This document shows, piece by piece, positions 8,355 through 16,688 of a stretch of DNA of 38,675 nt. The stretch is from Planctomycetota bacterium (GTDB lineage: Bacteria; Planctomycetota; PUPC01; JACPCR01), in the NCBI GenBank assembly GCA_027625095.1, contig JAQBXN010000080.1, forward strand, positions 1 to 38,675, in the 5' to 3' direction. The first letter of the stretch is position 1. Each line of letters begins with the position of its first letter. A program made the translations under genes and the position numbers. A model generated the notes under the pieces. It saw only the letters and a list, made by a program, of their open reading frames with translations, was not told the DNA's origin and ran no database searches.

Positions 8355-10232
8355 CTACCTTTGCAAAACCTTCCTCACCACACAGAGACTGGTACGATTC
8401 TTGAGCTCAAAATTCAGCTTGGGACTCATCGGGGTATATTCCGTGATACCAACCAAGACACTGGTTCCGGCTTGAATCCAGGGCATGACATTCATCTCCT
8501 TCACATCCTTATACCGCCCGACCGAAAGGAGCAGCAGGGCATTCTCCAATTCCCCGATCGGAATCTCTTGGATGCCTTGACTCTTAAACGGCGATATGGA
8601 TTCGTATTCCACCGGCGAGATTGTTTTCTTCTCGCCGCTTAACTCCAGAGTGTCTTCGAGATCGAAACTGCCGAGCGGAATAATCCCTTGAAGGGTCACC
8701 AGCACAGCTTTACGAAGCTTCGCGTTCAGCCCCTCAGGCAGTTGGCGCGCACCGGCAAGGCGGGGGGGATGAAACCAATGGGCCGCGGTTAAGATGCGTG
8801 TATCCCACTGGCGAAAGTTCATCGTCGCCTCGGTTCGATTCGCATTCAGCCGTGTTTCCCACTGTCGGCCGCTTCTGCCCACCTGAATATTGATCTTGTT
8901 GGAAAAGAATGGCGACACCAAAACGTCACTGCCGAGGGCCAGGGTCATCGGGCCGCTTGAGGGGACAAAAAAACTGGAATAGGTCTTCGCCCTCATCACA
9001 CCACCCTGGGCCATGTTCATGATGGTAAGGTCTTTCACCCAGAGCTCATTTCCTTTCTTATGGCTCGCCAACTTTTGAGCGGCCATAGTAAATACGGCGA
9101 GCGTGAGAAAGAAGATGACCAGGTTGAGCAGGACTGGTATCCGTCTCTTTAGAAGCCAACGCTGTCCCGGCCCAAGCACCAGAAGATAGGCGAACAGATA
9201 GACCACGACTAACCCCATGCTGATGGGTAGCGCGGCCTCACCCGGTATGAGCAGTTCACCGGCCTCCTCGGGCAGATTGCTGACACCGGCAAGGGCACTG
9301 TTGAGACTGGGAATCGATTTTCGCTCGACCCCAATGAACTCCCAGAAGGCCTGCGATTGAACGGGCAGATTTGCGAGCCCAGGATGCACACCACAGACTC
9401 CAATCCTGCCCCAGCCAAACGGGACAACAGCCGACAACACAGCTCCGCTCTCGCGCCACCTGACATACTCTGCCGGAGCCTGAAGGGTTGCCACCGTCAA
9501 TTCAGTCTTCGGCGTGTAGTAGAGCTTCTGTTCCATGGTCTTGAATTCTTTCAGTGTGACCACCCCCTGGGTTTGGACACCGCTCTCGGCCAGGATCTCA
9601 TCAATTACACCGGAAGGGCGTTCGGTAGGCTTGAGGAAGACCATAAGATTGCCGCCGGTTTCGACCCAGACTCGCAGGGCCCGGCTTTGTCTGAACGAAA
9701 GATCGTCTACGCGATCCACATCGCTGACTATCAGCCATTCAGCATTATCGTAGCCGACAGGATCGCCTGGCAGGTCAGAAAATTGGGAACGTGCATAAGA
9801 CTTCTTGCCGAGAAAGCCCTCTTGAATTGCCATATCTATGCGTGTGCCCGTTCCGACCTCAACGATTCCCTGCAAGGTGTAAAGCGATGCCAGATAGATC
9901 GGCTGCGCATCCCCAACTGGCCTGCCATTTACACGAACCGATGCTTCGACGTAATCCTGGTCCGTCTGAAAGTAATGGAAATATCGCCGCTGCGTCTTTG
10001 CCGGAATGTTGAAAGGAAGCACAAACTCCGCATGCACATTTCCCTCTGAAACCACTACGAGCTCCCCGTCAACCGCCTCAACACCAGACTTCATTTCACA
10101 GACGATGTAGTTCCAGCCACCGAACGTCCGCATTCCGCCTCCACCCGGCATGGCCTTCCATTCCAGAGTAGCGCCTTCGGCTGCACAGATCGCACCAGCA
10201 AGAATCAATGATGAGAAGGTGTTCAGTCGCAT
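8355..10232 (-). CDS. Secreted/membrane protein with GATase-like region
   Basis: A 625-residue envelope protein. Residues 1-20 form a signal peptide. Residues about 160-300 carry a glutamine-amidotransferase-like pattern: YDNAEWLIVSDVDRVDDLS, then ALRVWVETGGNLMVFL, and later FGWGRIGVCGVHPGL, as in the non-catalytic GATase-like domains of Bat-type proteins. Two membrane helices lie at about 334-353 and 365-386, followed by a long, probably periplasmic C-terminal part. No catalytic triad is evident. It is alone on its strand, about 200 bases from the divergent NuoE-NuoF gene, but its architecture matches the VWA/GATase proteins at 14508-19087, so I infer a related envelope role. No named family could be assigned. 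Confidence 0.8.
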   Translation of the reverse strand: MRLNTFSSLILAGAICAAEGATLEWKAMPGGGGMRTFGGWNYIVCEMKSGVEAVDGELVVVSEGNVHAEFVLPFNIPAKTQRRYFHYFQTDQDYVEASVRVNGRPVGDAQPIYLASLYTLQGIVEVGTGTRIDMAIQEGFLGKKSYARSQFSDLPGDPVGYDNAEWLIVSDVDRVDDLSFRQSRALRVWVETGGNLMVFLKPTERPSGVIDEILAESGVQTQGVVTLKEFKTMEQKLYYTPKTELTVATLQAPAEYVRWRESGAVLSAVVPFGWGRIGVCGVHPGLANLPVQSQAFWEFIGVERKSIPSLNSALAGVSNLPEEAGELLIPGEAALPISMGLVVVYLFAYLLVLGPGQRWLLKRRIPVLLNLVIFFLTLAVFTMAAQKLASHKKGNELWVKDLTIMNMAQGGVMRAKTYSSFFVPSSGPMTLALGSDVLVSPFFSNKINIQVGRSGRQWETRLNANRTEATMNFRQWDTRILTAAHWFHPPRLAGARQLPEGLNAKLRKAVLVTLQGIIPLGSFDLEDTLELSGEKKTISPVEYESISPFKSQGIQEIPIGELENALLLLSVGRYKDVKEMNVMPWIQAGTSVLVGITEYTPMSPKLNFELKNRTSLCVVRKVLQR

Positions 10233-10429
10233 TTACAGATTCTATCCAATTGGGCGGCGTCGGGAGACTATGAAAAATTTCAACAGCCGATACTTCCCAT
10301 GCGACGCTCAAACCCATAAACGCTCCAACACTACGGTCTTCCATCTTAGAATCCTCCCATTCCCCTCTTTCCACATTCATTCATCCTGCCTACAATCCCC
10401 ACGCAATTCACTAACAGACATCATCGTCC

Positions 10430-12034
10430 ATGGTCATCAACGAACTCAAAGCCATTCAGAAGGAGCACGGCTATCTCCCGCTGGATGAGTTGAAGGCTCT
10501 CTCTGAACGCATTCAGGTGCCGCTTTATGAACTTCACGGCGTGGCCTCCTTCTATCCCCATTTCCACGAAACCCCGCCGCCGGCTGTTTCGATAAAAGTT
10601 TGCAGAGATATCTCATGCCACTTGAAAGGGGCGTGTGAAACACATGCCGCCCTGCTGAATTCCTCTTGCTCATTTAAAGACTGCCAAGTGGAGAAAGTCT
10701 CATGCCTGGGACGCTGTGACGAGCCTGTCGCTGTCTCAGTAAATGACAGCATTGTGGCTGGTGTCGGGCCGGAAGACGTCGAGCGAATTTGCAACTCTCT
10801 AGCGCTGGGTGAAACGCCACGGCAGGAACTCAAGGGAGATGGAAGGTCGTTCAAGATCGATCCATATCAGGAAAGTCAGGCACTGGTCGGCCGCGAGTTG
10901 TTCCAAAACCACTCCCCTGAAGAAATCATCGCGAGCGTCAGAGAAAGCGGTCTACGGGGCATGGGCGGAGCAGGTTTTCCGACCGGCATGAAGTGGGGAT
11001 TAGTTCGTGAGGCGCAAGGCGACCAGAAATATGTCATCTGTAATGCAGATGAAAGTGAACCCGGCACATTTAAGGATCGATTCCTGCTCCAGCACTTTCC
11101 TCACTTGATGATTGAAGGCATGGCGATCGCCGCCTGGTGTGTGGGAGCAACGAAGGGCACTATCTTCATTCGCCACGAGTATTATCGCGAACGCGAAAAA
11201 GTTGAAAGGGCACTCGCACACGCCCAGGAGAAAGGTGTGCTGGGCGATAATTTTCTGGGTAGCAGTTCGGCCTTCGAACTCGACATCTTCGAAAGCCCTG
11301 GCGGTTATATCTGTGGCGAAGAAACAGCCTTGCTGGAGGCCCTCGAAGGCAAACGGGCCGAACCGCGCAACAAGCCGCCGTTTCCTGGCACTCACGGGCT
11401 TCATGGCAAGCCGACACTCATTAATAACGTCGAAACTTTCGCTTACATCCCCTCCATCCTGCAGAAGGGTGCGGAGTGGTTCAAGGGCTGTGGTACTAAC
11501 GGTTCGAGCGGCCTGAAGTTCATGTCCATCAGCGGCCACATAAATTCTCCGGGAGTCTATGAGGTGCCGCTGGGTACCACGGCCGAAGAGCTCATCCGCA
11601 AGTTCGGTGGGGGCATGCTGGATGATCGACCCCTGAAGGCTTTCTTGCCCGGCGGGGCATCTACCCGTTTTCTGCCGGCTTCGATGGCCGGGGTGAAACT
11701 GGACTACAAGTCTCTTACGGATTCGGGATCGGCCCTCGGCACGGGCGCGTTCATTGCCATTGCAGAAGGCACGGACATGCTCGAACTCGCCCACAATCTG
11801 ACGGACTTTTTCAAGGCCGAATCCTGCGGTAAATGCGTGCCTTGCCGTGTCGGAAGCGAGAAGCTGGTCACGATATTGGACGGCAGAATTCGGGGCAAGA
11901 AGCAGGAAGACGATACCGTCAATATTCACGACATCAGCAGCGCAATGATCGATGCCTCCATCTGCGGCCTGGGGCAGGCGGCGCCCAATCCGATTCTGTC
12001 AGTGCTCGAACACTTCAAAGACGAAATCCTCTAG
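10430..12034 (+). CDS. NuoE-NuoF fusion, NADH-binding diaphorase subunit
   Basis: A 534-residue fusion of the NuoE-type [2Fe-2S] domain and the NuoF flavoprotein. The first domain has C58-x4-C63 and C92-x3-C96. The second has the NADH/FMN glycine-rich loop GLRGMGGAGFPTG (about 174-186), NADESEPGTFKDR (205-217), GGYICGEETALLEALEG (291-307) and the [4Fe-4S] ligands C466, C469, C472 and C512. Such fusions serve as diaphorase modules of NAD-linked formate dehydrogenases (FdsB) and hydrogenases (HoxF), or of variant Complex I. The start is the ATG at 10430; a TAA lies only five codons upstream in frame, so the NuoE part is short at its N-terminus. No partner genes (NuoG, HoxU, FdsA, hydrogenase) are adjacent, so its electron acceptor is unknown. 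Confidence 0.92.
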   Translation: MVINELKAIQKEHGYLPLDELKALSERIQVPLYELHGVASFYPHFHETPPPAVSIKVCRDISCHLKGACETHAALLNSSCSFKDCQVEKVSCLGRCDEPVAVSVNDSIVAGVGPEDVERICNSLALGETPRQELKGDGRSFKIDPYQESQALVGRELFQNHSPEEIIASVRESGLRGMGGAGFPTGMKWGLVREAQGDQKYVICNADESEPGTFKDRFLLQHFPHLMIEGMAIAAWCVGATKGTIFIRHEYYREREKVERALAHAQEKGVLGDNFLGSSSAFELDIFESPGGYICGEETALLEALEGKRAEPRNKPPFPGTHGLHGKPTLINNVETFAYIPSILQKGAEWFKGCGTNGSSGLKFMSISGHINSPGVYEVPLGTTAEELIRKFGGGMLDDRPLKAFLPGGASTRFLPASMAGVKLDYKSLTDSGSALGTGAFIAIAEGTDMLELAHNLTDFFKAESCGKCVPCRVGSEKLVTILDGRIRGKKQEDDTVNIHDISSAMIDASICGLGQAAPNPILSVLEHFKDEIL

Positions 12035-12404
12035 CAGGATGAAATACGGTTCACATTCACCTCTTCAAAAATCAATAAGTGTTAATGGAAAGTTGGAATG
12101 AGTATTTCGGTAACTAACGTAGAAATTACCGCTGCTTCCCTTTCTATCTCGGGCGAAATGCTCACGGACGCTTGGGACGCCATGCATCCAAGAGCCACTT
12201 GTTGGAGAAAACGGGGCTCTTAATTTCTGCGGTAGTCTCAGCAACGCGCTACATCAGCCAGAGCCAGGTTCTGCGGAGTTCAATCTGTCTCGACCAAAGC
12301 ACCATTGGCCCCGAAGATCGGCAGGCCATGCCTGGCCGGATGCCCTGAGTTGCAGTCTTGACTCGCCACCACGTCTCCCGAAGGCGAGTGGTCAACCTCA
12401 ACCA
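12035..12404. other. Intergenic region between convergent genes, no gene seen
   Basis: About 370 bases separate the ends of the NuoE-NuoF gene and the PhyH-like gene. I find no convincing coding frame. An imperfect dyad lies near 12357-12397 (TTGACTCGCC with GGCGAGTGGTCAA), just after the PhyH-like stop when read on the minus strand, but no T tract follows it, so a terminator is doubtful. Confidence 0.5.
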
Positions 12405-13130
12405 TCAACCATCCTTTTTGAACGGATGCCCTACATAGGCCCTCTCTCCCCGGACGAGGAACTTCTCCGGTTCATCCTTCCGGATATCGTGGACGTCGTG
12501 CGATTGATAGGCCAGTGTCATACTGCGTCTTGACTGGTCAGTGTGATTGACGTCGGCGCCGTGAAAGCAGCAGTCATTGAAAAGCAGCACGCCCCCGCGA
12601 GGCATGGGCATTGGCACGGATCTAAAGAAGAATGGTGAATCGTGGAAGCTCTTATACGTAGGCTGACGCGGATGCTGGAAATGGCGTTGGTGACTGCCGG
12701 GGACGATTCGTATGCAGCCGTTCTCCATGGTGGATGCCTGAAGGTAGATCAGTGCTGTTATCAGCCGAACGTCCCACGGTTCTTCTCCGCTGTGCCAGGG
12801 CACGACAGCCGATTTCCCTGGCCGGACCATTATGTGGTTGTGCTTATTTGAGATGAGCTCGATGTTAGGGCCGAGCACTCCTTCAAGCGCGTCCAGAATG
12901 ATGGGGTGTGTTGCTGCTTCCATGTAAGCCGGATCTCGCTCAAGAATTTTGGAAAGCCTGCGAACGACGCCCTCACCCAAATCCGATGGCTCCCATACGA
13001 TAGGCTCGATCTTTTGCTCGACATGCTCATCGGTCACCAAATTCAATCGTTTGATCAAATCCTCTGGCAGAAGAGTGGGTACTCGATAGAAACCGTTGTG
13101 GAGGAAGTACCATCTGTCTTCGTCTGTCAT
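12405..13130 (-). CDS. Phytanoyl-CoA dioxygenase (PhyH)-like protein with HSG iron motif
   Basis: A 241-residue PhyH-type Fe(II)/2-oxoglutarate oxygenase. The fold markers are the N-terminal DRWYFLHNGFYRVPTLL, TMENGCIRIVPGSHQRH (about 134-150), and the distal H190 in CFHGADVNHTDQSRR with R201/R202 as likely 2-oxoglutarate anchor. The proximal motif, usually HxD in a PWHQD context, reads PWHSGEEPW: H113 is kept but G115 replaces the metal-binding aspartate. That change is known in 2-oxoglutarate-dependent halogenases and in some non-canonical or inactive members. No signal peptide is seen. The gene is single, flanked by a convergent gene and a divergent one, and its substrate is unknown. Confidence 0.85.
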   Translation of the reverse strand: MTDEDRWYFLHNGFYRVPTLLPEDLIKRLNLVTDEHVEQKIEPIVWEPSDLGEGVVRRLSKILERDPAYMEAATHPIILDALEGVLGPNIELISNKHNHIMVRPGKSAVVPWHSGEEPWDVRLITALIYLQASTMENGCIRIVPGSHQRHFQHPRQPTYKSFHDSPFFFRSVPMPMPRGGVLLFNDCCFHGADVNHTDQSRRSMTLAYQSHDVHDIRKDEPEKFLVRGERAYVGHPFKKDG

Positions 13131-13512
13131 TGGTCTGGTTCTCTGGAAAATTGTCTATTGGGGAGTGATTCAACCTTCCAGAATCATACAGCCATCGGTA
13201 GGATTCTGTCTCATGCGCAGGCAGGCATGGTTGCAGGTAAAGGTAGCGGGGGTATCGTTCAGGTCTGGTTCGTGGTGACCTGTTTCAGCGGGTTCTGGAG
13301 GAATTGAACCCGCTGAAGCCGGCAACTAAAAACCTTTGTTACAAAGCAACCATTCAGGGGTAATGCGGTGATTCTGAGCCGGAGTCGGAGTAAAGATTTC
13401 AGCCGGGTCTGCCGAGCGCCAGGGACCCGCCTGAATGCGTTTCTCCAACCTCGTTTTGGCACGCCTGATTGTTACGATTCAAGCCTGCCGGATGCATTGC
13501 AGTTCAATCCAG
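13131..13512. other. Divergent intergenic region, no gene seen
   Basis: About 380 bases between the start of the PhyH-like gene (minus) and the DUF58 gene (plus). It must hold promoters for both directions, but I cannot pick a convincing -35/-10 pair. Its main feature is the perfect dyad at 13284-13317. Open frames here are short and have no family resemblance; the upstream extension of the DUF58 frame to 13435 does not look like that family. Confidence 0.5.
13284..13317. repeat. Perfect 11-bp dyad upstream of DUF58 gene
   Basis: TTCAGCGGGTT (13284-13294) and AACCCGCTGAA (13307-13317) are exact inverse complements around a 12-base loop. No T tract follows on either strand, so it is not a standard terminator. 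It could be an operator, an RNA hairpin in the leader of the 13513 operon, or a dispersed palindrome. Confidence 0.55.
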
Positions 13513-14424
13513 ATGGCACAAACAAAAACCAAACCCAATTACCTCGATCCTAAAGTGCTGGGCAAAGTCACTCGACTCGGGCTCAAGGCTCGCTTGATCG
13601 TTGAGGGCTTTATCTCCGGGCTTCATGAGAGCCCCTTTCATGGGTATAGCGTGGAATTTGCCCAACATAGAAAGTATGTGCCGGGCGACGATATTCGCGA
13701 TATCGACTGGAAGGTCTGGGCACGGACGGATCGGTTCTACATCAAGGAATACGAAGAAGAAACGAACCTCAAGGCGTACATGATGGTCGACGTTAGTGAA
13801 TCCATGTCGTACTCGTCCGGTTCTAACATCAGTAAGCAGGAATACGCTTCCTACGTGGCAGCTTCTTTGGCGTACCTGATGCTTCAACAGCATGATTCCT
13901 GTGGTCTGGTGCTTTTTGATGAAGACGTGCGGCAGCTCATCGGGGATGCCAGCCATCCGGGCCACCTGAAGCGAATTATTCACGAACTCGAGACATGCGA
14001 ACCGGCGGGCAGAACCGAGATTGGAGCAGTGTTTCATACGCTTGCGGAACGGCTGAAAAGGAAGGGGCTGCTGGTGGTCATCTCCGACCTCTTTACAGAG
14101 CCCGAGGAAATCCTGCGTGGCCTCCAGCATCTGCGGCATAAACGGCACGAGGTGATCCTGATGCATGTACTCGATGACGCCGAAAAGGAATTCCCGTTCG
14201 ACGGACTGACACGATTTGAAGGGATGGAAGGCGATCCAGACGTATTCGCAGAGCCTCGTTCTCTCCGGGACGCCTACCTTGAAGAGTTAAATGGGTTCAT
14301 CAGCAAAGTCCGGCGCGGATGCCGCGAGAGCCATATCGACTACGTGCCTCTCACCACATCTATGCCGCTCGATGTCGCTCTCTCCAGCTATCTGGCGGCG
14401 CGCCTGTCGCGCAAGAGGGTATAG
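13513..14424 (+). CDS. DUF58 domain protein (Bat-like cluster)
   Basis: A 303-residue cytoplasmic DUF58 protein. The family core YVPGDDIRDIDWKVWARTDRFYIKEYEEE is at about 55-83 (written here only as the region; key residues are the GDD, DW and RTD motifs). A von Willebrand-type fold follows, with the metal-ion site D93-x-S95-x-S97 (DVSES) and a later VISDLF strand. DUF58 proteins normally act with a MoxR AAA+ ATPase encoded just upstream; none is present here. The start at 13513 is chosen because NYLDPKVLGKVTRLGLKAR just after it matches the usual family start. It is the first gene of a seven-gene plus-strand cluster. Confidence 0.9.
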   Translation: MAQTKTKPNYLDPKVLGKVTRLGLKARLIVEGFISGLHESPFHGYSVEFAQHRKYVPGDDIRDIDWKVWARTDRFYIKEYEEETNLKAYMMVDVSESMSYSSGSNISKQEYASYVAASLAYLMLQQHDSCGLVLFDEDVRQLIGDASHPGHLKRIIHELETCEPAGRTEIGAVFHTLAERLKRKGLLVVISDLFTEPEEILRGLQHLRHKRHEVILMHVLDDAEKEFPFDGLTRFEGMEGDPDVFAEPRSLRDAYLEELNGFISKVRRGCRESHIDYVPLTTSMPLDVALSSYLAARLSRKRV

Positions 14425-14438
14425 CGTGTTGTTAATTA

Positions 14439-14460
14439 CATTATGTTGTTACGCATAATG
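14439..14460. promoter_or_regulatory. Dyad CATTATG/CATAATG before the BatA-like gene
   Basis: A perfect 7-bp inverted repeat with an 8-base centre lies in the 83-base gap between the DUF58 and BatA-like genes. It overlaps the putative promoter at 14446-14473, so it could be an operator. Only the symmetry is seen; no regulator is identified. Confidence 0.3.
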
Positions 14461-14473
14461 GTTTTGAAATAAT
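14446..14473 (+). promoter_or_regulatory. Possible promoter of the BatA-like gene
   Basis: TTGTTA (14446-14451) and AATAAT (14468-14473) are separated by 16 bases, about 35 bases before the GTG start at 14508. The match is moderate, in an AT-rich gap within an otherwise tightly packed cluster. It would be an internal promoter. Confidence 0.3.
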
Positions 14474-14507
14474 CTCAAGACCGTTTGCTGGCCTGCCGGT
14501 ATTTCCT

Positions 14508-16688
14508 GTGCCATTTTCCTTTCTGAATCCGGGTTTACTTTGGGGCGCTGCCATCGCGTCTGCGCCGATCATTATTCATCTGCTGCATCGTCGCCGGTTC
14601 AAGATCGTTCGATGGGCTGCGATCAAGTTTCTGCTGGCTTCTCAGAAAAAGAACAATCGCAGAATCAAGCTTGAGCACCTCATCATTCTTCTGATTCGGG
14701 TATTGGTATTACTGCTTGTTGCTCTAGCCATCGCCCAGCCTTTTCTCAAAACCAATCGTCTGGCAGCCCTTACGCTTGTGCCCTCTGAAAGGCACGTGAT
14801 CCTGCTGGTAGACCGCTCTTTCAGTATGGCCCAGCTTTTCGGCTCTCAATCGGCATTCGATCAAGTGCGGGAAGGGGCGAGACAGATCATCGATACCCTC
14901 AATGACGGAGACAAGATTTCTCTTTTAGCCTTTTCCGATCAACCGGAATGGATCGTCCGTGAGCCATCTTACAATTTCGACAGCGTCAGGGCGGAACTTG
15001 GAAAGCTGAATGTTGCCCATCGAAGCACCGACGTCATCAGCGCTCTGTGCGAGGCCGCGGGCGTGGTCGCCAAGTCCAAGACAGCGAAGAGGGAAGTTTA
15101 CCTCTTTACCGATTTACAGAGCAGCGGCTGGAACACGGGGCAAATATCAGGCGATGCCGGACGGATGCATTTGCTTCGGCAGCTTGGGAAAGAGGCCACA
15201 GTCTTTCTCGTCGATGCAGGGGGCACAAGAGCGGACAATGTTTCGGTTGCTGGCATTCGAGTCTTGCAGGAAACAGTGCTGGTTGGGGAGGTCACAAGTT
15301 TTGAGGCATCGCTGAGGAACTACTCCTCCGATCCCGCAAATGTTGTTGCTGATTTTTACGTAGACCGTCTCAAACAGGGTACGAAGGCGGTTTCAATTCC
15401 AATCAGGGGCAAGGCACAAGTAAGATTCGATCATGCTTTCGGAGACAGTCAGTCGCATGTTATTCGTATCCAGTTGGCGAGCGACCGTTTGAGCCTGGAT
15501 GACTCCCGAAACGTGGCCGTCAAGGCCAAAGAGCACATTAAAATCCTGTGTGTGGATGGCAAGGCCGGCCCGGACAATCGCCCGGGCGAAACGCGCTATC
15601 TGGCTGCAGCGCTGTCGCCAACCTCGGACAGGGACGCCGGCTTGCCGATGCAACCTCAGATCATCAGCCCGTTCCAATTGAATCCGAGTTCATTTTTTGA
15701 GGCCGATACAGTGGTCCTTACGAATGTCGGACGACTCACTGATGAGGTAACCCTTGCACTTGATTCCTACGTACGGGCAGGTGGCGGAGTCATTATTTTT
15801 TCGGGCGATCAGATGGATAGAGCGTTTTACAACGAACACCTGTTCAAAGATGGCAACGGTATTTTGCCCGGGCAACTGGAAGAGGTCGTGAAATCTAACC
15901 GCGAAGGCCAACAGTACTTTTTCCTGCAACCCGAGGCGTATGATCATCCTATTCTTCGGATGTTTCGTGGGCTTGGATCTGCCCCGTTATCTTCTCCAAT
16001 TATTTTTGATTATGTGAAGGTTACGGCTGATAAGGAATCCAAGGTGGTCTGTCCGCTTAATTCAGGTTCACCAGGAATCCTGGAAAAGCACTCAGGTCTC
16101 GGTTCTTGTCTGTTTTTTCCGTTTACAGCCGACACAGACTGGACGAATCTTCCCAAGAAGCCGGTTTTTCTGCCGATCCTTTATGAGAGCATTTTGCATC
16201 TGGTCAGGAATGTTGATCCCCGTGCGAATGTCGGGGTAGGGGAGGTGTTCCGCCGCATCCTTCACCCGAAGGAATACGCTGCGAAATTTACAGTGGCCCG
16301 GCTTGATGGTTCGTTTGCCGTTGACAGGGAAGAGGCTCCAAGCAAGGTTTCGGGTACACCTGCGGGGGCTGGATTCTTACTTTCCTACGAGCAGACTGAA
16401 AAATCCGGTGTTTATCGCGTGTCCAGCACGGCAGCCGATGAGGAGCTCGCCTCCGATTATTTCTGTGTAAATCTGCCGGATGATGAGAGCGATTTGGTTC
16501 GGGTAATGCCGGATTCAATCAAAGCCGCGTTGCCCGATTTTGAATTCCATTACGTGAAGGATGTAACAAATCTCAAGCTTGAAACGGCCGAAAATCGTAA
16601 CCCCAGAGGGATATGGAAACATTGTTTATGGGCTGTTTTGGTATTGGTTTGTATCGAGTCGATTTTGGCGCACCGTTTCGGTAAGTGA
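14508..16688 (+). CDS. BatA-like membrane protein with VWA domain
   Basis: A 726-residue protein. The N-terminus (FLNPGLLWGAAIASAPIIIH) is the BatA/TIGR02226 type, with membrane helices at about 8-26 and 57-78 and a third near 703-720. A von Willebrand A domain follows with a complete metal site: D102-x-S104-x-S106 (DRSFS), T174 and D202 (FTDLQS). A middle region (about 340-480) has a GATase-like pattern (DTVVLTNVGRLTDEVTLALD, then GGGVIIFSG). The start is GTG at 14508. The stop overlaps the next gene's ATG (TGATG at 16686-16690), so the two are translationally coupled. By analogy with Bat proteins it should act at the inner membrane in envelope stress or protein-complex assembly; the actual partner is unknown. 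Confidence 0.88.
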   Translation: MPFSFLNPGLLWGAAIASAPIIIHLLHRRRFKIVRWAAIKFLLASQKKNNRRIKLEHLIILLIRVLVLLLVALAIAQPFLKTNRLAALTLVPSERHVILLVDRSFSMAQLFGSQSAFDQVREGARQIIDTLNDGDKISLLAFSDQPEWIVREPSYNFDSVRAELGKLNVAHRSTDVISALCEAAGVVAKSKTAKREVYLFTDLQSSGWNTGQISGDAGRMHLLRQLGKEATVFLVDAGGTRADNVSVAGIRVLQETVLVGEVTSFEASLRNYSSDPANVVADFYVDRLKQGTKAVSIPIRGKAQVRFDHAFGDSQSHVIRIQLASDRLSLDDSRNVAVKAKEHIKILCVDGKAGPDNRPGETRYLAAALSPTSDRDAGLPMQPQIISPFQLNPSSFFEADTVVLTNVGRLTDEVTLALDSYVRAGGGVIIFSGDQMDRAFYNEHLFKDGNGILPGQLEEVVKSNREGQQYFFLQPEAYDHPILRMFRGLGSAPLSSPIIFDYVKVTADKESKVVCPLNSGSPGILEKHSGLGSCLFFPFTADTDWTNLPKKPVFLPILYESILHLVRNVDPRANVGVGEVFRRILHPKEYAAKFTVARLDGSFAVDREEAPSKVSGTPAGAGFLLSYEQTEKSGVYRVSSTAADEELASDYFCVNLPDDESDLVRVMPDSIKAALPDFEFHYVKDVTNLKLETAENRNPRGIWKHCLWAVLVLVCIESILAHRFGK

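Noticed and set aside
9357..10049. Plus-strand open frame of 230 codons
   Set aside because: Antisense to the secreted/membrane protein; no signal peptide, helices or motifs.
11000..11929. Minus-strand open frame of 309 codons
   Set aside because: Shadow of the NuoF domain, whose ligand motifs are all on the plus strand.
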